A stretch of 64,000 nucleotides of DNA from contig NC_088173.1 in the NCBI RefSeq assembly GCF_028769735.1, forward strand, positions 17,548,038 through 17,612,037. The letters run 5' to 3'. Positions 35,900-48,314 of this stretch are shown one piece after another. The translations under genes were made by a program, and so were the position numbers. Every line of letters begins with the position of its first letter. Position 1 is the first letter of the stretch. The notes under the pieces are model-generated. The model was given only the letters and a program-made list of their open reading frames with translations. It was not told the DNA's origin and ran no database searches. The stretch comes from Zonotrichia leucophrys gambelii (taxonomy: Eukaryota; Chordata; Aves; Passeriformes; Passerellidae).

Positions 35900-36750
35900 A
35901 ACGCTCACATATCCAAAATGAGGGGAAAATGGTACCTAATCATACATATAATTCACAACATTTATTTCACCGGTAATGAGTGTTGTCAGGTTTTTCCTAC
36001 GTTGAACAGCCATACCTGAGGGGCACAGCGTTAAAGGGCACATTCACCGCTGACATAAATGGTAACCACGGCCACTTCAGTGAAGTTATCTCCAATTAAG
36101 CCAGCCATTACATTCACTTCAAGGTATGCAATACATTTTAAATGATAGAAGCAAGTCCAGGAAATGCTGAGTACTTCTACGAACCCTCCTTCATGTGTGA
36201 CTCCCGCTGGACCCAGGCTCCTTTCCCAAACCCAGCGGTTCTGTGGTAAGTGCGATGGTCAGCGCTGTGTCCTGTTTACCGTCGCAATTAACAAAGCGGC
36301 ATTCAGCGAGAGACACCAAAGAGCCTGCTGCACTTAAAGGGCTAAGGAGAGGTGATAACAGCCCTCGCTTCGTTAAGGCTCGCTGCCCAACTTTACTGAA
36401 AATGTAGTGACAGATAAAACATAAATCAACATCCTTATCGTTCTGGCTTCCTTGCCTGCCAAATGGGGGTTTAGTTTATCAGCGACCTGCAGGCCCACTG
36501 GCGGCCTTTACACTTACAGCTGGTCAGCGGGGTGGGACAGGGTGGAAGCTAAATGGCTGCTCTAAAACGCCTTGGTGTAAACAACCCGGGGAAGGACTTC
36601 CTTGAACTGCCAGTTACCTGAGTGCGATCCATCTCACTAAAGCGTCTGCCCCAAGAGGGGTGGTATCGCCGGGAAAGAAAACAAATAAAAGACACCCAGC
36701 ATGTTGCAGCGCAGGCACGGGCTGGGGAATGCTGTCCCCTGGAGGGGGTG
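35900..36750. promoter_or_regulatory. CpG-enriched regulatory island (candidate enhancer or promoter)
   Basis: This is the most distinctive compositional feature of the window, with roughly 28 CpG dinucleotides in about 850 bases where flanking kilobases have only a few. Transcription-factor-like words include TGTTTAC (FOX, 36273-36279), CAATTAACAAAG (homeodomain/SOX, 36285-36296), AGATAA (GATA, 36412-36417) and GTAAACA (FOX, 36577-36583). Donor-like words exist on both strands, GTAAGTGCG on plus near 36246 and GTAAGTGTAA on minus ending near 36504. The patch could therefore be a CpG-island promoter with a noncoding first exon, or a deeply conserved developmental enhancer. No coding frame inside it is convincing. 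Confidence 0.45.
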
Positions 36751-39700
36751 AGGGATCCTTAGCAAGGTAAGCTCCTTATGGCACTGCTCAAGAAGCAGGC
36801 AAGTATTTTGGAAGAAAAGAGACTTCATCAGCACAGCCTGCTTCCTCCTTTTTGTGACCAGAACGTACAGCCTTTACATATATATGCATACATAATGCAG
36901 TGTTGGCTTTGACTCCCTGTGAGCCTCATCCAGGGAGCAATCCTTTCAAAGGCACCAGTCTCCCCCAAGGCTCAGGAGAGGACAGTATTGAGGGCATAGT
37001 CATCCCCCTCCCCTTGCAAGCCAGGAGACTTCTTTCCTTATGTTATACATAGGTTGCTTCATGTGTTAGGATTCTAAAAGTATTTGTCACAATTCATTGT
37101 GTCACAGTTATATTTGCATTAAGTTCAGCTCAGAAAACAAAACCCATTTAAACTGGGCCTTGCTCATGTAGAGGCTATGAGTTTGGACAAGAAAGCCCTC
37201 AGTTTTTGCTGGTTAAGGGACTACATTGACATAATCACCCTCATGCAAACAGTTGGTGAAGATGAAATTAGCATTTAGATCAGTGATTTATTTCTCCCTT
37301 GAGATCTACTGCAGCAAATAATTTCTTTGGAGTTTAAAGTGAGGCAACTGCAATGGTGGGTTTGTGTCACTATTGAAAGTGTCAAATGCAGGCAGGTTTG
37401 ACAGACACTAGCACAAGGCATGGGGGTTTTTTGTAACTAAAATTGAATTTACTTTAAAAGTGTTCATTTTCCCCTGTCCTTTAGCTATAGTTAGTCAAGC
37501 TACAGTATTTCATGTAGAAAGCAAAGTACTTCATATTTCCTTGGATTTTGAAAGCCCTATCTTTTGGCAGCAACTCTGTGGAAAATAATGTGCAAAGCAA
37601 AAACAGAGTGTTACATCTATACCATTGTGCAAAAAAATTCAAATGTACACACTGAACAATGTTACATACATTGGAGCCAAACCTTTTGGCAAATAAAATG
37701 TGCGTTTTATAATGAAAGCTTTGCTTACTGATTCTTTTTTCACAGAGAAACATTTTCCAATTGTGTTTCAAATACCTGGGATATAAAGAAAGATATTCTT
37801 TGTGTACTTGTTTGTTTAGCAGTGTACTTTGACAAGGTTACCAAAGCAACAGTGACATACTTGCATCTATATTTAGCCAAAAGTCTTCTCAAAAATCTCA
37901 CACTGCTCATGATCAGAGTGTACGTACAAGAATTAGTTTGTCCCCAAGAAGTCTGTTAGAAGAGCATGTTTCAATCTAGAGGTACAAGGAGCTGAACAAG
38001 GAGTTTTTTGAAGCAACAGATAGCAAGAGAGCAGTCTCTGGAAAGGACAGAGTTGAGACCAAAGCCCTTTCACTCTCTGTGCACTCCAGGTAGAGAGGCA
38101 ACGGAGTAAAGGTAGTGGCCTGCACATCCAGACAAATAGAAGGCATATTTGGAAGTGCAGCAAGTTTATAGGAGTTGCAAAGTTGAGAGAGGGCAGGAAG
38201 GAGGGTGAGGAAGGGAACTGAAGGCAGAAACCAATGTTAAAGTCAAAGAAAAAGAGAAGGGCCAAAGCCGGAGTGTATGAAAGGATGAATGCAAGACACA
38301 AGTGTAGGTGGAGTGCCGTTATAGGGATGTCAATGAAAGAAAAGGAAACAACAGAACCAGAACAGAAAGTTGGAAATGTTGGTGAATGTTTTACTTTAGT
38401 GAAAAGTTTCCATGAGCTGTATTGTACTTACAAAAATGACTGGCTTTCCTCTAGCTGCTGAAAATAGCCTTAAAAAGGCAAATCACCTACTACTACAGCT
38501 ACCAATTGCTATGTGGCCAACTGTTAGTTTGTTCCAACACAGCACAAACTAGGTTTGGAAAAAAAAAATCTGCCTGTGATATCAAAAGTCTAATGTAGGA
38601 CCCTGTTGTGTTCCAGGAGTTATGGATCACACATTTAGGAAGAGGCTGTGCTACTAACCAGAAAATTTTCTTCCTAATGGAAGCCCAGCTAACCACAGGA
38701 TCTGCTGCAGACCACAGACCAGCCAAGCTCTACTAAAGACGGCCCACTAGGTTGGAATGCAGACCACAGTTTGGAAACCACTGGCTTATGAAATAAACGA
38801 GATAATATTTCAACCTATACTGTCAAACATGCCTTTCTTGAAGAACTGTCAGGGCTGTGTAAGAAATGGGGTCATGTCTATAGGATTGTCCCAGAAGCTC
38901 TGTGGAAATACAGTGAACTCTGTTCTTCCAGAAATCAGCACAAATGTAGACAACTGATAGAGAAGGGTAATTTTTCATCTCCAAACCTGTAAAGGTAATT
39001 CAGATGTTACCATCAGAACTCTGGAATTTTGCATCATCGAAACCTTCATTAAAAACTAAAATGTGTGTCAATGCATGATAACCAGCACTGCAAACGATGA
39101 TTTCACTTCACACGGAAAAATGTCTCTCCAGATGTGCCAGAGCCAGGACCAGTACCAAGTTAATATTTGCCATGCATCTGAGAAATTAGTGACAAATATT
39201 TCAGTATCATGAGTTTGAGCATTCATATGTAAACTCTTTGACATTAAAGGTAAGGAAAGAAAAGATTATTATAGAAAATGGAGACATTTCCTGACAAAGC
39301 CAGAATTACACAATTTTGAAAGATAATATTTAACCTTTGGAAAGGCCAAAATTCTTTGGACTGACGCAGAAGTTATAAAGACAGATCTTGCCAAATGTAG
39401 AGTAATTTTTGAAGAATTACTCTTTTTCACAATGCTAATACAAAAATTCTTGGACATAAAACTGAGAACTCTGGAACAGGAAGGGGAAATGATAGATGCT
39501 TTGAAAAACAAGTCTATTTAGAAGCCATTTGTCTGAATTTTGTAACGTCCGCTGACAATAACATATTTTCATCCTTGACTGTATTTTACAAGTTCATTTC
39601 TTCATGGACAGAAACCAGTATATTTAGCCTCTGAAAATATGTGTTTTAAAAGTGGATAGTGATCGCTTGCTTCTAAATTCTATAAAAGAAAGGAAAAGAA

Positions 39701-39771
39701 AAAGGGCGCTGAGAAATAATGTAAGCATATACACATAACAGACACAAGTATAAACCTGTTTGTACACTTAC
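36751..39771. other. Noncoding AT-rich sequence
   Basis: No supported gene or repeat; the overlapping frames near 37933-38461 are on opposite strands without splice support. Confidence 0.55.
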
Positions 39772-39929
39772 ATTGAAGTTGATTAACACAATTCTGAAGA
39801 GGTGGAATTAACAATGGAGTTTCTCCTTTTCTGCAATATACAACTTTTTCAGAATAAGGAATTCCATATATATTTGCTTCTGCTGATGGCAAACATGCTT
39901 CCTCTGAAACAGCTTCCAATGTAGAGTTT
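39772..39929 (-). CDS. Candidate internal coding exon, product unknown
   Basis: On the minus strand, the pyrimidine-containing tract TTCCGTGTTTCTATAAACAG is followed by 158 open bases and a consensus GTAAGTG donor (GT at 39771-39770). The exon begins with the third base of a codon (phase 2) and ends one base into the next (phase 1), giving 52 whole codons. Codons are strongly RNY-like, and the residues look like real protein, for example NIYGIPYSEKVVYCRKGETP. The phase fits the end of the 48315-48550 candidate exactly, so the two could be consecutive exons of a minus-strand gene with an 8.4 kb intron. No family is recognised. Confidence 0.3.
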
Positions 39930-40479
39930 CTGTTTATAGAAACACGGAACACAAATAATCCTCTTATTTAACTGAATGACTTCTTTTTGTTTTCATTGCT
40001 GTTGAGTGATTAAACCACGACAAAAGCTAAAGCACTATACAGTAGTAATGTGAAATCAAATTCTTCATTCAAGCTCCAGAAACTTGAGACTTTCTAGAGT
40101 GCTCGCATTCAGGACATATTAAGGAAAATTCCACACAAATGAAGAATGTCATAATAGCAAAGGAAAAAAGAGAGAAACACGGAGAGAGGAAACAGCAAAT
40201 ACTGAGAACACAACATCTGTAAAATGCACCAACAATTCCAAGCTTGCAATGGGCTGTCACTGTACACGCTATGAGGAAATTTCATTTAAAAGTTACAAAA
40301 ATGACCTTGCTTTGAACCAAGTGAATGTGATTATTTCTGAACTGAACGGAAAGTAAAGAAGTTTGGATTAAATGTTTTACCAGTGCCAATGTCCCAGAAC
40401 TTTCTTTGGCTCTATATTCTCTTTTCCTATGTTTGTCAGCTGAATTTAATGTTCTCTTCTTTTTTGTCTCCTGGTCTCT
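39930..40479. other. Noncoding AT-rich sequence
   Basis: Would be intron sequence if the adjacent candidate exons are real. Nothing else is recognised. Confidence 0.5.
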
Positions 40480-40700
40480 CTGACCTTAATGTGACATTTT
40501 AGTTGGGTGATTAATTACTATTAAATGGCACTGCATTTATTAAATGGAGTCCTTGTCTATGTAAGAGCACAGTCACAATGCAACGATTCAGTTTGATAAG
40601 CTTAAATATACACAGTTAGATGTGGTAATATCTAATTTGTCAAGGATCTTGTGGCTAGCTTTTCTGCCACACAGCTAGAGAGGAGATGTGATTGCACAAA
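40480..40700. promoter_or_regulatory. Candidate conserved noncoding element with repeated homeodomain words
   Basis: TGATTAATTA (40508-40517) is followed by two copies of ATTAAATGG (40520-40528 and 40539-40547), 19 bases apart start to start, close to two helical turns. A CpG-containing CAACGATTCAG and TTGATAAGC follow near 40580-40600. Evenly spaced homeodomain-like words suggest an enhancer, but this is inference from motif alone. Confidence 0.25.
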
Positions 40701-43700
40701 AAGCTTAATATTCTGAGCTTAAATGTTCTCAGTAAATTGATCTTCTCCATCATGTAATCTTATTTCAGAGTGTGCAGGAGACAGCAAAGTTCCACACAAG
40801 ACTAAGTTGCCTTAATAACAGGCCTGAGGGTTCCTGACCATGGAAATAAAAGCTATGTGACAAGATTTGTATGTCTCTTTTCAGCAGACAACAGCTGACT
40901 CGCCCTGCTAGAAGCTTTCTTTCTGGGCTAATTGAATAAAAAGAAGAACTAATGTCAGTAAAAGGATGAAAAGTTCATTGAGAAAGAAAAGATACATCTA
41001 TAGGTTGGACACCAGCACCTAACCTTGTAATCAGCCAGGTTATTGTTCTGTCACTTACATTCTCTGAACACTGCTTTACTCTTTTCTTGTCTAACAGCTG
41101 ATAAGGAACTTTTTTTCAGACTATAATGAATCATCAAAGCAAAACTTCTTGCAAGCAAAAGGTTGGTTTTAACATCTGTTGGGAAAAAAAATTCAGGCTG
41201 GACAAAATAAAAATGTGAGGGAGACTTTCACAAAAAGGAGTTTTGGGTATTCATGGGAAAGACAGACAGCAGCTGGAGCTAGTTCCTGACTGTTTCTTAT
41301 ATCAATTATTTTCCCCTCTGGTTAACACAACTAGGCCAGCAAGAAGAATAACAGTGGTTTTTCTCATGTTTTACTCTCAATTCTCATGTCTTCCACGTCC
41401 AAAACATTCATTCTTGCTCCTACATCTGCAGAGTCAGTGCCTGTCTTTATAACTCTCTCCTACTACACCAAAAACAACTAGAAATCAACATAAAAAGGTG
41501 AAGTAGATCAGGTTACTATAAGAAATAAGAGGCCTTCAGTCTTATCTCAAACCTACAGGTACTTTCTCACAGTGAAAATTGCAAATGTTATAAGAGAGGA
41601 GTCACACCTCTCATCTGAATTTAGGGGTTTACAGAGATCTTGTAAAACTATTGTGGAGCTGTGGGTAATGTTTGGGCATGCATCTTCAGACCTTTAGATC
41701 TGAGATTAATACCTTCATATCAACCGCAGTGGGAACCCAGATGCAGACCTGCACCAGAGACACATTTGGATGTGGTCAGGGAACAGCTCCCACCTTTCTG
41801 CGGGAAAAGCGAATCACGAAACTGCTGTATGGAGTCACTCTCTTTGCATGATGAAGAGTCAAACTGAACTCCATGCACAAGAAGATACTTGAACTTGCAT
41901 GTTCTGCAGGTTGGCAGACACTGTGCCATCTGGAGACACCAAAATAACCCTGCCTTCAGGCCAAACATCTGTAGTGAAGTGAATCTAAATGAACCAAGAA
42001 AGGCCATAATCTTGACTACCTTTAACAGGATTGTATTGCTGTCTTCAGTACTGATGACAGTCTAAAAGGGTTGCACAAGAAAAACATTCTTACAATTCTC
42101 ATTAAGGATTAAGTCAGCACATTTCCAGTTGCTCCTGCATAGGTTTGTTCATCTCTATCTTCCATTATCAGGAACAGGAAGAGAGGCATATTCACATTGT
42201 CCAGAATCGTATGGGCTCAGGATTACAGGCAGGAAGATGCTCCAGGTGTGTGCTTTAGCAGACTCAAAATATAAATCTCTTCAATATTCTGTGTGCTAGA
42301 GATATGTCGGGCACTTCTTCCTGAAAACTTTATAGAAATTATATCCAACTGCAAAAAATGACCTTTTAGTCTGGGCACAGAATCTACTTAAAAAGCACTC
42401 AATTCCTACCTTCCTTGCAGAAATATATTTTTATTGGTCTAATTTGCTGGTTTTAGGAAACAAAACAAAGGCATTTAGCAGTCTGTCCCCATGATCTTCA
42501 GAACAAATTTCTAGAAAACATAGAGCAGCTTTGCAAATATAATTATTTAGTCTCAAAAATAGCATAACTATTTTCAAGTGGCAGATTGCTCTACTTCTAG
42601 AGCCAATTTAATCTTACTTTATATGATTAATAAAAACTGGTTAATAGCAGCACAATACATTTCATGTTCATCTAAAGGAAATGTTTTACTTTATCGATCC
42701 AAAGCAAAATTTTGCTTCAAGGAAGTATCAGAAATATTCTTCAAGATTTTGCAAGTCACTAAATTAATTTTGAAACAATGCCTAAACTTTAGTTTTGGCA
42801 GATGCTTAAATATTATATTATCTCCACTAGAGCATTTATGGGATTTCAGACTATTGATAAAACATACATAGAGAATTTACCATCTGTAAAAGAAGTGGTA
42901 AATGAAGGTTTACCTTACTCACTCAAAACATAAGAACAAGTTTCTGCTGTTCAAATCACAAGACATATTACTTAGTAGAGATTGAACTAAAAGCACAATC
43001 TAACATACACTTCTTGCTATACGAAAAGAACAAACCCCCACAGATTCATTGTATAAGCTGCTGATCAGCATGCTAATTTTCAAGTTAGGGTTTAATTATC
43101 TCCTCTGTGCAGGCAAACAATCAGGAACTAACTGTGAAGAGTCTGTAAAATGGAGGAGTATAATATTATATGACAACACACCAGTAATAGTTTCAAATTA
43201 CAAGCAAATCTGAGCAGGGGAAAAAAGTCTTCTCCCCTTTCTCCCAAACATATGCACAATTTCCTTTAGAAGAAAAAAACAAGAGAAATAAATGCATTTC
43301 TTGCTCTTTCTCAGAGGTATATCAAATGCTGATTGATTCTAAATCATCTGAATTGTAATGTGACCATCAGAGCAAAATGTGGCCTTACAATGCTTTCCTG
43401 TAACTCAAAGGGCAGGACAAAAGTGACTGTGTTGAAAGAATTATAGCCAAGGACATAACTGTAATGAAGTATTATCACAGACATATAATATTATCAAAAT
43501 ATCAAACTCTACACATGTCAACAGTCACCCAACATGATTAGAGGCAGATCTGGTTTTCAGTTTAGGTGAAAGTAGGCAGTTGTTTACGTTGGCAGATCAC
43601 CGGGGAAAGGGAGGAAATGAAATGCCCCCATACAGGGTGCCATGGCCTCATGGCCTGTTTTGAGGACCCCGAGAGAAAGACAGGCAGGGACAGGAGCTGC

Positions 43701-44047
43701 GTGCCCCACCACCAGTAGATCAGCTCAGAGAGGGAGCAGAAGGTTAATGCCTCCCTGCCCACCAGTTCCTAGTAAATCTGCTCCCTCCCAATAAATCCCT
43801 GCTTTATTTCTCCAATCCTTCACATTTACCTCCGGGGATGGGGCAGGAAACAAAACAACCCAGCTGCCCACCACCACCTCCTGATTGGTGGTGGCTTCCC
43901 AGAGGCCACAGCCGACTCCTTTCAATCTCCTTCCCTGACATCTGCCACCAAACCAGGAAAGGTATGCGGCAGGTCCTCAAACCTGGTGACCCACTCCCAA
44001 ATTTGTGTCTTCTCACAGAAGCTGCCATAGTGCTGCTAGGCTTTGCC
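40701..44047. other. Noncoding sequence
   Basis: No supported gene or repeat. A GC-richer patch at about 43600-44030 has several short frames on both strands that run into the following poly(T) tract. None has splice or homology support. Confidence 0.5.
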
Positions 44048-44072
44048 TTTTTTTTTTTTTTTTTTTTTTTTT
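44048..44072. repeat. Poly(T) tract, 25 bp
   Basis: Uninterrupted run of 25 T residues. The GC-richer sequence upstream could be unrelated. No target-site duplication was recognised. Confidence 0.95.
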
Positions 44073-46459
44073 GTCCTTTGCCCAGTGGCTTCTCCTTGCA
44101 AGGCTTTGCCTACAAGCCTGGGTGTCGATTCACCAAGCAGGCAGTATTAAATTGAAACACACCAACCATTAAGCATGGCTAAAGGTGAGCATGTCAAGGA
44201 AAGGCAGTGTCTGCTGTCAGATTAGAACCCTTTTGAACTGCAGCCTTATACAACTGTCCTCTATGCCTATTATTTATGAGGTGAACTGAGGATATGACAG
44301 CCTCGTCTGCTGATGTGACAGGAAAAGCACATTGTTCACTTTGAACCTTGCAGAAACATGGAAAGCTTTCTTGCACTCCTTTCAGCATAGCCCCACTCCA
44401 AGAACCATATTGACTTGTAATAGCTTCTGTTTATGCAGTGCAATGAGCTGAGGTCAGTGGGAAAGTGTCAGCTGCAGCGTATGACTGTGCTTTCACTGCA
44501 TCATGGAACTTGGCACGGCCCCGCAGTGACAGATAACAAACTGCATTCTATAGCTTTCAAAACCCTCAAAGGATATGTGGCTGGGAAAGGCTTGCAAATG
44601 CCTTCCCTTGATTAATAGTCACAAAACTGAAGTGATCATAATTTAGTCCTAGCAAGGAGAACTACTTCTTTCCAGCAGCAATAAAGAAAGACACCAAAGC
44701 CCACAAACCTACACAATATAAAGAAATTGTCTTTAAAGAAATTCACAGTCATCATGCCAGACACTAAATGAATTATTTCTCTCATTTCTTGTCTCACCAC
44801 AGTTTCCTCCCACTTGGACACACATGTTAGGCATTCAGTTAACCTCAAGCATAGCTCTCCTGGCCCTATCACTGTATCTGCACTCCCCATCAGGAGGGTA
44901 TGCTAGCCTACATTTTTGCAATGTAAAAAGAGTGACATCATTTTTTTTCTTAAAGTAGCTTGTCTGCAAGAGCACTTCAGCTGTATGCACTCGGCTCAGT
45001 CCCAGAATGTGCTTGTTCCTGTGCACTTTCCCGTCCTGGGCTCAGCACAGTGCTCAGAGCTGCTCTGGCTCACAGCTCCAGGCTATACACCCCGTTCTGA
45101 ACCTCTCAGCTGCATTTGCTTCCCCATCTATAACTTTCATCGACCTCCTGCTCTTGCACTGCACTTCCTGGGAAGTGTTTTGTTCATGGACCCAGCGGAG
45201 GAATATGTTATGACAATGGAGTTTTAACGAAGGCTTTTTGTTTTGTTGTGTCATGCACTTTATCCATCCCATTTTGTCATCTGGTGGTTTTCCTTTCTTG
45301 TTCTAGCACATATTTCATTTCTAAAGCTATTTCACAAGCAGCATTGGAAGTCAATCCTTTTACAGATAACAATTTTTTCAGTTGATCCACCTTCCTATGT
45401 ACTTCCAAATCCGTCAGAGAGTACTTTATTTGGCCACAGTCCTGCATTGTATACTGGAATATTTATAGAATAAGTCACAGTGTCATGACATTCAGATACT
45501 CTGAATGAATCACAGAATTTTAAAATAATTTTTACTTTCTTTCCAATCACAAAAAATTCAGCTGGGATACCAACACTGAACTTCACTGACTGCATAGAAA
45601 CAAAAAGCTAAAAAAACTCACATTACACAGGGCCTTCATTTGGGAAAGAGTTGCCTTTATTTCTTCAAGAAAAATTGAATTTTAATTTGATCACTTCTTA
45701 GATCTAATAAGTGGCTGTTTCAGATGTTTCAGACACTTTTGAGAATATGTCATGAAAATAAAAAAAGGATAAATTTCTCCTTACAGAGTCTCTAGTCACT
45801 TTTCAGAATTCCATGCCACAAAGTGCCCTCATTCTGATTTCACTGAAAGAACTTCACCTGCATTTCACAGCCTTCCTCATTTATTGTTTGGTTTCCTTTT
45901 CTTAACTGAACTGCCTTGAATATTGGGTTAACAAGCTTCAGTGAAATTTCTCTTCTTTCCTGTATCCTGATAATATATACAAGTAACATGTGGCTTAAGG
46001 TCTAGAAAAAGTTTTTAATTAAAACCAAGTGCTAGAATTTTACTGTCTTAGGGTTTCTTCATGTTTCCTGACTTTTTGTGTCCAGTTCACAGCAAAAAAA
46101 AAAATATTTCAGAGCACAAACTTTATTGTTATTGGTATCTTGTAAATACCTTGATACATAAACAATTTGTTTTGTTGTTTATTGCAAGAGTACTGTTATG
46201 GATGTATGTATGTTCAGCAGTTTTAGGATATCAACTATAGGAATGGGAAATGTTTATACTTTTAAAGATACCTCTGACTATGAAATTACTGTTGAAGTAC
46301 AGTAAAATAAATACTATGTTCATTGCCTTTTTACTTCTTTCACAGCATGGATTTTGTTTTAAACAGGAAAACACAGGAAAGTAGGAAAATCCTGAAAGTA
46401 GGTTGTGTAATCTAACGTGCTATATTTGCCTTCTGATAACCTTCACCAACATCTAAAAG
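44073..46459. other. Noncoding sequence
   Basis: A minus-strand 40-base open stretch ending at a GTGAGT donor word near 45620 (residues resembling EEIKATLSQMKALCN) was seen, but it lacks phase agreement with the neighbouring candidates. No repeat family is recognised. Confidence 0.45.
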
Positions 46460-46800
46460 GAGTCATTTGACTTTTAATGACAGCTGCTGCTCATGTAATA
46501 TCTGCAAATTTCCTTCTGGACCGAGCTGCTGCTCCCAGCACTGAGATTCCGCCGCTCCTGCGCTCGCAAGGGCAGGGGCTGCCCTTGGCCTGGGTTCAGT
46601 TCTTACATAGCGTCTGCAAGGATTCAAACACATCAAAGTGCCAGCTAGATCCAATGAGCCAGAATCCATTTTAGAGTAATTGAAAGTTTGATTTCCATTC
46701 GCCCGAGGTCTCTATTTATTTTAGCTTTGCTAACATTTCCTCGGCATTGTGAAATTAATTAAGGTCTTGGTGTCTTTCCCTATTTTCATCCTCTTAATGA
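46460..46800. promoter_or_regulatory. Candidate conserved noncoding element, CpG-retaining
   Basis: A GC-rich core at about 46515-46620 keeps clustered CpGs (GACCGAG, CCGCCG and GCGCTCGC). It is followed by ATTCGCCCGAGG near 46698 and a TTAATTAA homeodomain-type palindrome at 46755-46762. Overlapping short frames on the two strands (46463-46674) reflect the GC-rich core. A regulatory element is more likely than a gene, but untested. Confidence 0.28.
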
Positions 46801-47112
46801 TAGCAGACTCTGAAATGTTTCTTGCAAAAATCTCAACCCTAAATACCTGTTTTTTGCAACAAAATAGGGACAGCATCTTCTATGGAAGTTCCTGATTTTC
46901 CATGTTCAAATGGATACAATTCCTGTTTTTTCTTCTACTTTTGGTCATAATAGGATAGCCAGGAGGAATATCTGTCACAGAAGCCTTTGAACTAATTAAA
47001 AAACAAATCACATTTACTTTGAAGTAATTTAAGAAACCCTTAATTGTACTTTTTTGATCCTACCATATATTTTCAGGCCTATGACATCACCTGAAAAGGT
47101 TTCTTTCATTAA

Positions 47113-47143
47113 AAATCTCATCTCATTTTTTGAGATGAGATTT
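47113..47143. repeat. Perfect 13-bp inverted repeat with 5-base loop
   Basis: AAATCTCATCTCA (47113-47125) and TGAGATGAGATTT (47131-47143) are exact reverse complements around TTTTT. The result is a compact hairpin of the kind made by a local template switch. Confidence 0.93.
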
Positions 47144-47855
47144 ACATCTGCCCAGATTTAGAGAACACAAGGTTAAGCCAGACTCTGTGTCCATTCTTTT
47201 CTACCAGAAAAGTATGTAAAGGCCAATGGATTGCTTTAGTGGCACCTTGGCATTCCTATCACACTGCTCAGATCTTGGTCTTGTCTTCTTCACCCATTGC
47301 TTCCTATACTGTATTACCACCTCTTTAAGAGCACATGCACCCAACAGGATGCTTCTGTAAAATCCTTTGAAAATCAAACTCTTTTGATTGCTGTAAAAAA
47401 GAGAGGAATTATTGGATCTTTATTCAGTTATTCTTATTTTAGGGAGTGTATAGAAACACACTCTTGTAATTAGGGCATTGGCTGAAGGCTGGCCCCTCTG
47501 TGAAATCTGAAGTTGTCTTTCTTAATCTCACATAATCTCAATTAGTAACAATTTTAGCAGCCCACTTAACAAGTATAATATTCAGGAGAACCTGTATTTG
47601 TATTTATTTGGAAAATAGTTATCTATATTTCAATATCAAAATATATGCTTTGTTTGTATTCAGGGTCCCCTGAGACTCACAAGAGCATACAACCTTCCCC
47701 TGTCTTCTTCAGCCCTTTCAGCAAGAGAGGTTCTAGAAATACTACATCATTGATTCAAATTCTAAATTTTTGTGTAGAAATTCATACACAAGAACAGAAG
47801 ATAGGATAAAGACTCCCCAAAAATCCAACAACTAGTTAAGAAGTCCTTCTCCACC

Positions 47856-47882
47856 AAAAAAAAAAAAAAAAAAAAAAAAAAA
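47856..47882 (+). repeat. Poly(A) tract, 27 bp
   Basis: Uninterrupted run of 27 A followed by an A/C-rich degenerate continuation to about 47908. No retroposed body is recognised. Confidence 0.95.
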
Positions 47883-48314
47883 CACCACAAAAACCACCAA
47901 AAAAAAAGCCCAAGAACTGCATCTACACCAAAGGTCTGCACTTATTCCAGAAGGCTGAGAAGTATGCTTTTTACACTTCATGCTTTTTCTATGCTTGAGG
48001 ATATTTACAGGCCAGCCTCAATTCTGTCCCAATAAAGTCATAAGGACTCTAACAAGTCCTTTCATGTGTCTTCAGGATATAAAAAATATGTTCAAAAAGA
48101 AACATTGCCTCTGAAAAAACTATTTTCTTCTCTACCATGCTCTTCAAGACCAAGGATGTATCCATAATAGGCATTTGCAGTAATGGAAGCCCAAATTTTA
48201 TTTTATTTTATCTAATGGAAAATTATGAGAAAAAAATGAACTATAGTATGTGTCTTTTCTTTGCCCTTTAAAAGTCTCTTCAGAAAAAAAAAAACAAAAC
48301 CTTGCTACTCATAC

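Larger units (their letters stand above)
46801..48314. other. Noncoding sequence
   Basis: Apart from the hairpin and poly(A) tract listed separately, nothing is recognised. AATAAA words on the minus strand near 48200-48215 lie about 100 bases beyond the stop of the adjacent open frame and could be a polyadenylation signal if that frame is a terminal exon. Confidence 0.5.

Noticed and set aside
43838..44155. 105-codon plus-strand frame
   Set aside because: It reads through the 25-T tract as a phenylalanine run; no independent support.
45619..45665. Minus-strand short exon-like stretch before GTGAGT
   Set aside because: Stops upstream, short length, and a frame that does not connect the 48.3 and 39.8 kb candidates.
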